This document shows positions 44,946 to 57,091 of a stretch of 64,000 bases of DNA, one piece after another. Made by a program: the position numbers and the translations under genes. Position 1 is the first letter of the stretch; each line of letters opens with the position of its first letter. Where the stretch lies: assembly GCA_963921935.1 (NCBI GenBank), contig OY998180.1, positions 48,615,731 through 48,679,730 of the forward strand, read 5' to 3'. The stretch is from Galeruca laticollis. Taxonomy: Eukaryota; Arthropoda; Insecta; Coleoptera; Chrysomelidae. Under the pieces are notes generated by a model that saw only the letters and a list, made by a program, of their open reading frames with translations, was not told the origin of the DNA and did not search any database.

Positions 44946-46347
44946 TATTTTAATTTTTGAACTAGCATAGTTAGCACGTTGAGTACTGTGCTATTTTGTT
45001 GCATGAGTTGATTGAACATTTGTCTGAACTCTTCCAGAAATTTGCTTAGTGTGATGTCTTGTGAGGTTTTATTGTTGTTATTAATTGCTTGTGCATAAGT
45101 CATATCGTTGTTCAAGGTACCACTAGTAACTGTAGCTTGCGTTGATTAGGGTGAATGTTTTGTATGTTTTGTGGCCTTTGTGTAATATTTCTATTTTTCG
45201 TTAGGTTATGATAGTATGAACATCCTTTGAAATTGGCGAGATGTGGTCCTCCGCAGAGCGCACATGTTGCTGGGGTGTCTTTGCTTTTTTTGCACTCTGT
45301 TGAATTGTGTCGTCCTCCACATTTTACACAAAGGTAAGATCTATTGCAATAGCTTTTTGAGTGGCCATATAGTTGGCATCTTGTGCATTGTATTAGGTTT
45401 TTGATTTGTTTGGGGGTTCTATTACAACTATCTTGTTATGTAGAGCTCTTATCTTGTATACGTCCTTGTTATTTTGTGCCGGCTCCAGGTCTACAAAGAA
45501 CATATTTAAGGGTTCTCTAGTTTGCCAGTGCCTGGCATTGATTATGTTTCTGACTCGGTGACAATTTTCTTTTAATTCTTCAGTTATTTCCTTTACTTCG
45601 ACAGTGTGGTGGAGGTTTTTTATAACTACTCTGTAGGCACGTTCTTCTTTCGTTTGGTATGAGTGAAATTCGACATTTCTTTCCTTTAGAAATTTGATTA
45701 TTTTACTGTAAGTGTCGGGTGTATTACTATTTATCTTGATTATATTGTTTGCCATTGTTCTGGTGTTATATTCTTCGGTTGCTGCTACGTCTGAAAGCTG
45801 TTTTATCATTTCCGGGTAATTGATGACGTCATATATGAAGATCGGCGGCGGTTTTGGAGATTTGTTAGTTGTATCTTCTTCTGCATTTGTGTTTTCTCCG
45901 TTTTCGTTTGATAATGAAGCATATCTGTTGTTCGTAGGTATTTCGTTTACAGTCCTTCTGGCTGTTCGTAGAGTTTGACTATTTTTTTTCCTTTTTGTCT
46001 CTTTTGCTACTTGCCAGGCTACTGAGTTGTTCTTCATCTGTTGTGGAAAAAGTTCTATGCAGTTGTGTATTTGTTTGTTGATTGTTTTGTGGTGTAACAA
46101 ACATTGGAGTGAACTGATTTTGGGTTGGTGGTAAAGGATTTATTTGAGAGGAGTACATTGAGTATTGTGTCGATTGTGCAGGATTAATTTGTATTTGTGG
46201 GTTTGTAATTGGGTAATTTTGGATTAAATTTGAATGTGTTTGATTTATTTGTGTTTGAGGATATTGATTGTTTGTTGTTGGGTGACCCTGTATATACATT
46301 GGTTGACCATTTACATCAAAACCTGCAATGTTCGCTGATGAATACAT
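44945..46347 (-). pseudogene. LINE-D ORF1 (Gag-like, CCHC)
   Basis: ATG 46347 starts MYSSANIAGFDVNGQPMYIQ. The first third is Gln/Asn/Pro-rich. After a frameshift near 46000 the conserved block IFIYDVINYPEMIKQLSDVA leads through YRVVIKNLHHTVEVKEI (gag/RRM-like region) to PNKSKT. A second frameshift near 45395 precedes the knuckles CTRCQLYGHSKSYC, CVKCGGRHNSTEC and CALCGGPHLANFKGC. The ORF appears to end overlapping the ORF2 start. The family role is RNA binding. Confidence 0.8.
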
Positions 46348-46536
46348 TTTTGTTGTTTTTGCTTTCTCTTCTTCTTTTCTTTTTTTTTGTCACCAACACT
46401 AATGATTATTTTTATCGCTTATCTCACTTGTTTTTGTTCCGGCTAATTGCCGAAACTGATAATAAACTGGAATTTCGAAGTCAATGCTCGCACGTCTTTA
46501 CTCTTCGAGACTCAAATGAATACTTCCGAATATAAT

Positions 46537-48734
46537 AACAAAATTTTAAATTTATTATTTATATTGTAACATAGTTATTTTCATCATTTTTACTTATGTA
46601 CAAAGTTTTATAAAAACCAACCAATGAAATGTCATATTGATTGATGACACCAATTTAGCAATCGAAATGAATTGTTTGAGTAGATCCTATTTAAGATTTA
46701 AACCAATCAAAGAAGAAAAAAACTCTGGTATCCAGGAAGTCAGATTTTGGTTGCTAAGAGGGAGGACTATCAATAAATTTTGAAAAAAAAGAAAGAGTTG
46801 GTTGTTCAGAGCTGAATGGAAGAGATCTCCATATTGAATTTGGTGAGAGATTTTATGAATTATTGACAAAATCATAAACAATATAATTTAAAACTTAAAG
46901 ATAAACATACCTTACAAATGTAAATTATCCATTTGTATATTTTTCTTGTTCGCAACAAAACATATTTTGAATTAACTACATCAAAAAACTTTGTTCCTGG
47001 TGCCCGAATCTGTAACTACTTAATTACATCCTGCAGTTAACAATTATAATATCAACAGTGTTTCCTGTATCCTGTGTGCAGCAGTTTTTGATTAATAAAT
47101 AAACCTTGTTGGAGTTTTAAGGTTTAAATCTCTTAACGACTATATTGCAGTTCTGACCTGACTACATCAGTTTCAACCCCGAACTTTATTTATTCTTTGC
47201 TGAAACAGTGAAGAAAATTATTGAACTGTGGTAAGACAATTAACAAGCATGTAAGATTACTTACATGCTTGTTAATTGTTCATTCATTATTGTTTCTAAA
47301 TAATCTTCATTTTTCATTTATTCATCCATAATTGGCTTCGAAATTACATAACTTCTTCAGATTTTAAAATAAAATAACATAACCTAAATTTGCGTTACAA
47401 CAACAAGTAATTGTTATCTTTGCACAGTCACAAATATTCTGGTATTTTCAAGCCAAATCAGGATTCAAATTTATCATATGTAAATTCACCCATCAAACTT
47501 ACTCAATTTTTGAACATATAAGGTTTTAAAAAGACAGCCATATTTTTGAGATTTGTTTTTTGGGTTGGGTAAAAAAATCTGAAAAAACTCAGAAACGTCA
47601 TTCCTAGAGTGGTATGGCATAAAAATTTCAGCAAAATCGAAAGGGTTCAGGTACAAAAGTGCTCGATTTCGCATGGACCCTTACAACAAAATTACAAAAT
47701 GTTTTATAAACATTTTTCCTAAAGGTAAATTTCAAATATTTTCCACTGTTATAAATTTTAAAAAGGCCGCAAATAAAGTTTTTAAAATTTCGTTCTCGAT
47801 GAAAGATTAAAAAGGTGTCAGCTTATTTAAATTTTAGATTTACTATTAGTCGTAAAATTTAAACCCAGAAATTAATGTAAGCGTTTATGCAGATCGATAT
47901 TCTTTAGCCGTAGTCGTAAACTTAATATGGTTACTTTGAAAGTTAGTAAAATTGAACTTAAGCCGTAACTTTAATTTAAATATAAATTATGAAACGCCCA
48001 GAACAGAAAATTTGTTAATCCACCAAGAATTTTGTAACGATCTATTGTAAGAAAGATTACAAATATACTAAAAAGTAAAAAAAAACATTGATTTAAGAGA
48101 TGATATGGAAAAAACTTAGTTTTGTTTTAATATATCCTACCTTTTCCAATACTTATTAAGCACACGTGAGGCACAAAATGTACCTTAACCCTACAGTGTT
48201 ATTTTCATGTATAAACGCCTAATTTTAACCGTATGAAAAATTACGACCAAAGACTAAAATTAATACTAAAACTATAAATAAACTGACTAAACCCACCCAA
48301 TTCCCGTTTTAAGGGTAATAATCATTTGCAGTTTTATTATTTATAGTTTTCCTTACCGACATATGGTAAATGCACCAGTGAATGAACAAATTGAAATATA
48401 TCTGAAATTATTAAGAATATGGTGTCTTTCTCGTAAACACTGCAATATCCCTCATGACGTGCAACATGTTCCTCTTAACGCGATACTTCGTTAGTTCAAG
48501 TCAGTTCTTATCAATGAACGTACCGCTGTGTTTTTGTTGACAAAATTTGAGAAACGTATCTGTTATTGGAACGATACTAAGCAATAACCAGGTGAGCGAT
48601 AGTACAGAATAAGATATTAACAAATGAGATGTGTGGTGTGTCGTCATTATCACATCAATTAATAGATTTCAACTGATTTGATCGAAATCCTAACCTCAAA
48701 ATACACCGAAATCGTTATTAAATTCAATAATTTG
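46537..48734. other. AT-rich stretch without recognisable genes
   Basis: No coding region recognised. It holds a perfect 19-bp hairpin at 47236-47279 and, at 48377, the first AGTGAATGAAC word that recurs around the pogo-like gene. Confidence 0.4.
47236..47279. repeat. perfect 19-bp inverted repeat with 6-nt loop
   Basis: ACAATTAACAAGCATGTAA at 47236-47254, loop GATTAC, then its exact reverse complement at 47261-47279. No T-run or gene follows, so its role is unknown. Confidence 0.85.
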
Positions 48735-49423
48735 ATAGCGTTTTCGATTTACCTGCACCGACTGAACTGAGTGCGCACTCAGTTCAGTATTTGTGTTCGA
48801 TTATGGTTTTCAGACTTGCACTCCTCCAGTTTCACGTGTTCGATTTACAAGCGGCACTGGCCGAGTGCGCCCTCAGTTCAATTTTATTTGCACTGAAACG
48901 AAAGACGGTTCAGTCTGTCCAGTTCAGTTTTAAATGGCGCCAAATATAAAAGAATTGGAATTAGCATCGCTAACTGTATTACTTTCATCTCCAGATAGTT
49001 GTTCGGATGAGAAATATTTCTTATAAATCCTAAAGAAAAGATCTCGATTTTACTAATGTGATAAGGAAATATTCACATGAAGAAATAAGTGTAACGTTTT
49101 TTGTTGGATAATATTTTTCTTAGAGTGTTTCATATCTACTTGAAGAGTAAATTTGTATGTTTCATTTATTATAAAATATATATTTTTTTCATGGTGCTTT
49201 CATGTTCATATAATGTCTTGCTCCTTGCTTTCCTGCTGTTTGTTTGTTTTCCGCTTTTTGACCGAAAGTTGGGTTAGAAACTCTGCACTGGCAGTTGAAC
49301 AGGTGTTCGATTTAAAATGCACTTTCTAGTGCAGTCACGTGAACTAGCATGCCCTCGCTGAGTTTTGTGACGTCATTTTAGGGCAAACTGAACTCGTAGA
49401 GTGCAGGTAAATCGAAAACGCTA
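48735..49423. mobile_element. 689-bp MITE with perfect 23-bp inverted ends (TAGCGTTTTCGATTTACCTG)
   Basis: Left end 48735-48757 and right end 49401-49423 are exact inverses. If the outer TA is the target duplication, the repeat itself is 21 bp. Internal words such as GTTCGATTTA and CACTCAGTTCAG/TGAACTGAG occur several times in both orientations. GC content is higher than the flanks. No coding capacity. Confidence 0.75.
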
Positions 49424-49635
49424 TAGGTGTTCACCTGATCCTTATATACTCGTTTAGAAAGGCTGTTTCACGGGTTCCGTCAGGAAATGTCTACTAAGCT
49501 TGCTATCCAGTAAATAAACGACTTTGTTCATTCAATGAATCATAACATAGATCAACGGTGCTCCAGTGAATGAACAATTCATTCTTTTTCTGTTTTTTTC
49601 TGATTTCATATTTTTTTCAATCATTTGACAGAAAT

Positions 49636-52309
49636 ATGGAAGGTGGAAAGTCCAAGCCAGAACATCAGAAAAAGTATGTAAGATTCCGATATTACGATGA
49701 CGTCTCCAGAAGGCCGTGGAAGCAATAAGAAAAAAGGAAATCACCATCAATGCGGCCATCAATGGGAATCCGAAAAGTACACTTTTCAACAAAACCACTG
49801 GAAAAGTTCCCATGATTCGAAAAATGGGTCCTCCCACCATTTTGACCTCCGAAGAAGAAACTACTCTAGAAACTTGGATTCTATCCAAAGCTCTATTAGG
49901 ATTTCCCATACATCCCGATGAGGTGAAGGACTCAGTGCAACGTGTCCTCAAAGCTGTTGATAGGCCCAATAAATTCGTGGATGATAGACTGGGTAGGAAA
50001 TGGTTACATCTTTTTTTACAAAGACATCCAAAAATAATCACAAGGAATACAGAATTAATATCCAAGGCGAGAGCATCTGTAACAGAGGAAAATATTCGAA
50101 AATGGTTTCAGGAGATGAAGGAATATTTAATTGGAGAAGGCGTTGAAGATATCCTTTCTGAGCCTGATAGAATTTTTAATGGGGATGAAACCGGTTTGCA
50201 GACTTGTCCCAAAACTGGAAAAGCTTCTGGGTCCCAAAAATTACAGGAATTTTTATGAAATTGCTAGTGGCCCAGAAAAAAATGCATAACAGTTCTCTGT
50301 ACATTTTCTGCCTCAGGAGAATCTGTTCTACCTATGATTGTGTACCCGTACAAGCGTATTCCAAGAGATATTGCACAAACTATAGCTGAGGAGTGGGGTA
50401 ATGGCCGATCAGATAGTGGATGGATGACGAGTGCAACATTCTACGAATTTATGAATTTATTGCGAATATTTTCTTCCCTTGGCTTCAAGAAAACAACATT
50501 AAATTTCCTGTTTTACTATTGCTTGACGGTCATAAATTTGTATAATTTCTGTATACAGAAAAGAATAATACTATACTGCCCTCTGCAACACATATCTTGC
50601 AACCTTGTGACGTATCAGTATTCAAGTCTCTCAAAGGACACTGGAAAAAGACCATTTTGAAACATAAACAGAATACCAATACATCAGTTACAAAAAATAC
50701 TATTGCCCCCCTTTTCCAAAAAGCTTTTGAAGAATCGATCAAACCGGCAATCATCAAAAACGGTTTCAGAAAATGTGGATTGTTTCCATTTAGTGCAGAC
50801 GCTGTGAATTATTCCCAATGCATTTCAACAAGGAGACCTTAATTGTGACAAGGAAGTTTCTGTGACCAGAGACGAATATGAAACTGTTCTGAAAGTCATT
50901 AAACATCATGTAGATTCAAAAACTTTGATAGAATTCAATAGTGACTATGAAGGTGAAAAAGCAGTCGACATTCAGTTCTACAACTTTTGGAAAATATGTA
51001 AAGAAGCAACCGATGCCGATGGAAGGAATAATTTGAGAAATGCTGATGGAATGAACCAAGAATGTGAAGAAGCCTTCAAAGAAAACTCGCAGAATATTGC
51101 TAATTTTGACATAGCGGATATACAAGAATACACAACAGACTTAACAGATGACCTGTTGAACCTACCATTGGAAATTGATGATATTCTCTATCGAGCTAAT
51201 ATATCTGACAATTCAACAATAATATTGAATGTGGATAGAACGAAAGATATAGAAAACGTTATCATAGAAGAAATTGAAAATCCTGAAGATATATTGGACG
51301 GTACAGAGCAAGAGAGTGTAACTAATAATGATACTCTAATAGAAGGTTACGAGAAAAAAAACAAGTAAAACAGATGATCTGAATGCTGTAGAAGAACTCG
51401 AGATTCCAGATAAAATAGACATAGTAATATATAACAGTAGTGTAGATTTTCATAATCAATAGCCGCAGAAGCCGAAAACTACCAGAGACGTATGGCTACG
51501 ACATCTTCATTGGCCAAATATTGAAAAAAAATGTGGCAAAAGGAAACAGGCAACTTTAATGCCGTTTGCCATCACTTCCAAAAAATGGAAAGACTATACA
51601 GATACAAAAGAATCTGAGAAAAAGGAAAAAGAAGCTGAGAAATTGAAACAAAAATCAATTAGAGAAAAAAAAACAAGAAGCAACCACAAGAAGAACCGTG
51701 AAAAGAACCAAAGCACCACCAGCAACAGGAGTTGCATGTTTACAGGCTGATATAATCGATACTGGCAATCAAGATAAAAATCCTAGTGTTTCCCAAGATA
51801 TCACTGTAGGAACTTATGTTATAATAACGTATAACCAGAAATATTTTCCGGGTCTTAATACCTTTAGATGGCCAGATTGTGTTGACCAGATATGGTACAA
51901 GAAGTCTTCAATTGCAGAAGTGATCGAAGCACCTAAGCTTATTAGACGTGGTTCCTACGAGTGTCCCAAAATTCGTAAATATTCTGAAAATATCAATCCG
52001 AGCAACATAAGGAATATACTATCTTCCCCAGAGGATGATATCAACAGGGATCAAAATGGAGCAAAAATCAATGATTCACAAGAAATTACTATTGGAGCTT
52101 ATGTCATAATAATGTATAACCAAAAATATTTTCCTGGAGTAGTGGAAAATGCAGAAGGTGATGAATATGAAGTTCGCGCTATGACACCAGCAGGTCCCAT
52201 TACTTTCAAATGGCCAGAACGTGTTGATCAAATATGGTACGAGAAAACTTCAATTGTGGAAATGATTGAAGCACCCAAAGTGGTTTTTTCGAATGTCCAG
52301 AAATGCTGA
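49636..52309 (+). pseudogene. pogo/Tigger-like (jerky-type) transposase with duplicated C-terminal module
   Basis: Starts MEGGKSKPEHQKKYVRFRYY (ATG 49636). A +1 shift near 49710 leads into KAVEAIRKKEITINAAINGN (psq-like HTH). Next is a CENP-B-type HTH with GRKWLHLFLQRHP (about 49990), then the DDE core: FNGDETGLQ (first Asp, about 50175), and, after a shift near 50250, VLPMIVYPYKRIP, GWMTSATFYEF and LQPCDVSVFKSLKGHW (about 50590). The spread holding the second Asp (GHKSH-type) is in shifted frame near 50525. The C-terminal region 50862-52309 is acidic, then Lys-rich, then carries two copies of a YVII.YNQKYFPG module. At least five frame changes; DNA-binding halves are legible. Confidence 0.85.
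51783..52288 (+). repeat. tandem duplication of the pogo-like C-terminal module
   Basis: Two units, about 51783-51935 and 52077-52285. Both encode VG/IGxYVIIxYNQKYFPG, FxWPxxVDQIWYxKxSI and EAPK. The first unit lacks the middle (ENAEGDEYEVRAMTPAGPIT) present in the second. Confidence 0.75.
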
Positions 52310-52449
52310 AATAATATTGTATCACCATATGTTGTGTTGTCGTTGATAATCATTGATTAAAAATTGTTCAACGTCTATTTTCTTCATAAGCTCATTCATT
52401 GGATCAGCCATGTTCAATCAATGGTAGCATTCGTTCATTTACTGTGGTA

Positions 52450-53800
52450 TTATGCAACATTTTATTTTTTTACTAAGTCTTAAACTGTCTACTTCTGTAA
52501 CTATCGTATGCAACGTGTTCACTATTTCATTGAACACGAAGTGATATTTTTCTGGAGCTGAAAATCAGTACGGATGGTTTATAAAAATACAGTGAAGTTC
52601 AAAAATGTCTTGAGTGTTCATTTACTCTAGTCATGAAATTTTTTTAATTGTTGCCATTGTTGTTGGAATCAGTCACGAGTTTTTAACTCGTCTCAGATAA
52701 AAAATCTGCTTTGACAACTCATCAGTAAATTCTGTTTGCCCAGACATAAAAATGCAAATGGTATTTAATAAAATTTAAATGTAAACACAAATTATTTAAA
52801 TTAAATATTGCACTTATTTTAAAAATGAATTGACATATTTTTAAAATGTGATTTTGTATTTAGGATAAAGACTAGATAATAATACATAAATAAATATTAA
52901 TAATTATGTAAGGTGGGTATTTCAGGGTTCTTTAAAATATCCATCAAATAAGGGAGAGTAGGTACAGATAAAGTCAAATTGTTGTGTGCACTAGGAAATT
53001 TTAAAATATTGTACTTTGGGTTATTAAATTTTGCACTTCAAATCAAAGCTGGAGAAGAATATGACCACTGTTTCGTGTTCGTATTCTAACAATTTTGCTT
53101 ATTTTTATTTAAAACGTAAAATTTTGCATTAAGGGTCATAGGTGAAAATAAAAAAAAAGAATTTGTTTCAATCTTTTAGATTTTATTTCAGTTTTGCATT
53201 TCATTTCAGGTTTTTATCTCATTAAGGGGAAATCGAGAAGGCGAATACTTATGTCCTTTGTTTGCGATGTAAGTTTGCGTATATTATTGAGTTCATTTTT
53301 TTTTGAAAAAAAAATTTCTGGATTTTGCGTTATTCGTGAAACGTAAATTTTCATATTTAACATCGTCGGAGAAGTTAAAACATTATTTTTGAACTGTTGA
53401 TAATTAGGGAACGAAAAGTGTGCATTGAAATAAAATCATAATGGCGATCCAAATTTATTCGTCCAGCTTCAGTTGTCCTTACTCAAGATTTGAAATAAAT
53501 TGTATTTGTGTTCAGAGACACCTTACGGCATACTAAATAGGATGACTAAATTACAAAAAATGATGTTAATTAATGTGTTATTTACTAGGCTGTTCCGTAA
53601 GCAAAAGATCAAATTAAAAAGATAGAAGAGTTCATTATTCTTATTTAATTTATATTGAAAGAAAAAAAGCAAATATATACTTACATTTACGTAATGATAT
53701 TTTTTTTATTTATACCAAGTATCAAGAAGTTTTTGTCCAGTTGATATCTCAGTTGCAACTGGCAAAAAGTTTAAGGCGCAGTGGAATTGGTAGTTTCCAG
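52450..53800. other. AT-rich non-coding stretch
   Basis: No gene recognised. GTTCATTTACT at 52616-52626 is one of the words shared with the flanks of the pogo-like gene. Confidence 0.4.
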
Positions 53801-53935
53801 GCAATTTAAGAAAATTCAAAATTGAAGTTTTTCATCGCTTCCATGAAAATTTTTCACATTTTTAAAGCTTATGCAAAATAAAAAATAACTATACCACCAA
53901 AATGAGATTGGCATTAAAAATTACATTTATACTAG
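53801..53935 (+). repeat. direct repeat unit A1
   Basis: GCAATTTAAGAAAATTCAAA...GAAGTTTTTCATCGCTTCCA...GCTTATGCAAAATAAAAAAT...TATACCACCAAAAT recurs at 54317-54426 with small indels. Confidence 0.75.
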
Positions 53936-54316
53936 TTATTAATTTCCTTCTAAAAAAATTGGAAAAAAGTTGGAATTAGGTAAAATAATGTAAAAACTAA
54001 ACAAGCTTATGCTATTTTCGTGCAATTAAAACTCATGAAAGAATATAGACAGTGACATTTGCTGAATAATGGTTGTAAAAAGACAAAAATTACTCAGTGC
54101 TGTAACTGACATTTAAGTAACATTTTACGAACAATACCTATAATTTTTTCTGGAAATTTGTCTCTTTTAAGAAATGAAAAGTTAATCCCATGGTAAAAAC
54201 TAAATGGTTTATCGAAACCCTATTAGCAAATTATAGGTTGTAATTTAAAAAAAAGAAGTATATGACAGTAAGAGCCAATGCTACTTTCAACACCATTCAT
54301 AAGCTCAATAAATAAG

Positions 54317-54426
54317 GCGATTTGAAGAAATTCAAAATGGAAGTTTTTCATCGCTTCCATGGAAATTTTACATTTTTTAAAGAAAACTAGCTTATGCAAA
54401 ATAAAAAATAATTATACCACCAAAAT
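54317..54426 (+). repeat. direct repeat unit A2
   Basis: Second copy of the unit at 53801, about 515 bp downstream, including GAAGTTTTTCATCGCTTCCA and TATACCACCAAAAT. Confidence 0.75.
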
Positions 54427-54755
54427 AATAATCACATTCACCATCTAAAATAATTTTTAAAATGGCAGGGCATTAAAAAAAGAAAATGACAGGCAAAGTG
54501 ATACACATCTTATAAGTGGATCATTTTGAAACGCCTTTGTTGGAACAAAGAATTCTGCTTAAGATTCTTTAAAAAAGAAGAAAAAATAATCGTTATTTCT
54601 ATACTTTTGGGACACACTGTATTTAATAATTTTATGTGTGCAGAAAAAATTTACAAATAAGTTGGAATTATCATTTTTAAAGTTGGTCTTCTAACAAATA
54701 ACACTAAATCTCGTCTTCTGTCGTTTAATGCATACAACTTGTTATGTTTAGCGGC

Positions 54756-55103
54756 TTTGACATTTCTCCTGATATTTAGCACTGTTTACCGAGAACTGGG
54801 AACAATAACCGACAAATAGATATATTGACCCTAATCTAGCACTATATATGTAGATTTCTGCGATATTTAACAATAATAACAGATATATGGTCAATATTAG
54901 TTCCAAGAGCGATTCAGAAAAAAGTATCGATTTTGGGCAAAACTAAGGCCAGCTATTTGACGTTTCTCGTGATATTTAGCACTGTTTACCGAGAACTGGG
55001 AACAATAACCGACAAATAGAGGTATATTTACCCTAATCTAGCACTATATATGTAGATTTCTGCGATATTCACCAATAATAACAGAAATATGGTCAATTAT
55101 TTT
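54756..55103 (+). repeat. 200-bp-period tandem duplication
   Basis: Unit 1 at 54756-54905 and unit 2 at 54956-55103, roughly 90% identical by eye. Both contain GATATTTAGCACTGTTTACC, GAGAACTGGGAACAATAACC and CTAATCTAGCACTATATATG. About 50 bp of each period is diverged. No coding potential. Confidence 0.85.
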
Positions 55104-55890
55104 TTCAAAATTATCTTTTGGCGATAAGCTGAAGGTTCAGTTATTTTTAAATGACGCCTCTAACATTTTCCTATTGAATGATTTGAAGTTTTTAATTCCT
55201 TATTTGATATTAATACAACAATTTTTCCTTAGCTTAAAATTACCAGAGCAATGAATGATGGATTTTATCAGGAGCTTTATGAATTTAAATCAAATTAATA
55301 GAATAAATAAAATTATCAATTGCGTTATTTTTTCTGATCATAACTAAAGTATTTGAGCTTTAAATTTAAATTATGTAAAATTAAAAATTATAAAGAAATT
55401 TTTAAAATATCTAAAATTAAAAAAGTAAAATTTTTAGTTTAATATCAACGAAAGAATGTGTTAAAAATATTTTTCTACATTCATGCAAAAAACAACACTT
55501 GTGAAACACATTTAATGGAAAAAGTGGTTCTTTTTTGCACTAGTTCAACAAAAATTTTTTGCACTCATCTGTCATTCTTGTCAGTTTTATGATAATTTAT
55601 GACAAACAAACATTTAAATAAAATAAAAATCCAGAGCAAGTGTCTGATCCTGCTCTAATACAGCAATAATATATGTATATCTTACTACTTAGTCTCAACG
55701 AGTTACACTTATTGCAAAAGTCTTTGATTATTTAAAATTTAAATGGTCAAAGCGAAAACCAGCAATGATTAAGTACTGACAAGGTAGAGGCCATAAAGAT
55801 ACAAAAAAAATAAGAACGGTTAAGTTTGAGCTCCTAACATATTATATTCTAATTTTCTAGTTTTTGCATGAATGTAGGTAATAATACTGT
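55104..55890. other. AT-rich non-coding stretch
   Basis: No gene seen. TTTTTTGCACT words at about 55540-55570 resemble the arms of the foldback at 55891. Confidence 0.35.
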
Positions 55891-56009
55891 ATGCAACTCG
55901 TGCAAAACGTGTTTTTTGCACTCGACGTGTTGTCCAACTCGGACTAAAGGCCTCGTTGGACAATTTCACGCCGCGTGCAAAAAACACTCACGTTTTGCAC
56001 TTGTTGCAT
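55891..56009. repeat. foldback element with arms ATGCAACTCGTGCAAAACGT
   Basis: About 52-bp arms with a few mismatches: the left has GCAAAACGTGTTTTTTGCAC and TTGTCCAAC, the right has GTTGGACAA and GTGCAAAAAACACTCACGTT. Short central loop. Non-autonomous element or its solo end. Confidence 0.75.
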
Positions 56010-57091
56010 AAATAACTATTTCCGTCGACTGTCCATTTATGGTGTATTTTAACGCACTTAAAATCGTTCATTATATAATGACCCCTATTAATGAATGATT
56101 TTCTATTAATCAACGATTTTATTATATGCAACCCAGAAACCACAAAAAATGTAGGCAACTGTTTACCTTAATATTTCTTTCAATGAATTTCGAATGCATA
56201 AGTACTGGTTCGATAGATTGGATTGTATATTTCTCTTGTGATAAAACGATCTAAATTGTAACGTAACATTTTATTTCAATTCAATTGATATACATAATTG
56301 ACAACTCATTTTAACATACAAATCAACAACCAAGAAGGCTTGAATATACATTTGTTAAAATGCTGTAGGTACAGCAGATTTTTCAACGACAGAGCAAACG
56401 CAAGATACTGATTGGTGGATAAATGCGTGTTGATAATCGAAAATCAGTGGGTTTTCGATTTTGTATTTCGGCATTTAATTGTTTGACTAAAAGAGGGTTT
56501 ATACAGACGAATAAAAATAAGAATTAATATAAAAATAAAAGTTGACCTTATGGGTAACGATGTATGCGTTTATACAGCTCATATAAAAATAAAATAAGAG
56601 ATGCCCTACTTTACTTTTATGTTTATACATGCAAATAAAAATATGAATTAAAAAAAATTGACCTTATGGATAACGATGTATGCGTTTAGCTCATATAAAA
56701 ATAAAACAAGAGATGAAAACTTTTTTTATCTGAAACCAGAAGTACGCATGTTGAAATGTGCCAACCGCCGCAATTCGCACGTTTCATGCCACATAACCTC
56801 TTTTGGACTTGTTTTGGCAATAGGGCTGATAGGGCACTCCACAGGTAACCCACAGGCACTCTACGAAAACAGCTGATTGAATTCAATATAGCCGTCAGAG
56901 GACAAAGAGTTGCGTTGGGTCATACCACGTGGCATATTTTTCGATTTTCGCGAAGAATCGTTGATTTGTGCGATTCTTTATTTTTATTTTTAATAAGTTA
57001 TCATCATGAGTGAATATTTCAAATGATTATCAACGGAGGATCCTGAAGTGGCGAACCAATATAATCAAAAGTGTTATTTGTAACCTGAACT
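56010..57091. other. AT-rich stretch with a local duplication
   Basis: 56514-56605 and 56632-56715 are tandem copies (GACCTTATGGGTAACGATGT against GACCTTATGGATAACGATGT, then CTCATATAAAAATAAAA). No gene recognised. Confidence 0.5.

Larger units (their letters stand above)
42172..46523 (-). mobile_element. LINE-D: jockey-type non-LTR retrotransposon, full length
   Basis: Flanked by identical 13-bp duplications TTCCGAATATAAT (42159-42171 and 46524-46536). Minus-strand order: 5' UTR, ORF1 with three CCHC knuckles, endonuclease, RT, 3' UTR and an A-tail (T-run at 42172-42179). No RNase H domain, which fits the jockey group. Only a few disabling changes. With complete ends this is one of the younger elements in the window. 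Confidence 0.92.

Noticed and set aside
49697..49921. 74-codon His/Ser-rich ORF
   Set aside because: Alternative frame of the pogo-like DNA-binding region.
54756..55103. CRISPR-like repeat-spacer pattern
   Set aside because: Only two 150-bp units, in an insect genome; a simple duplication.
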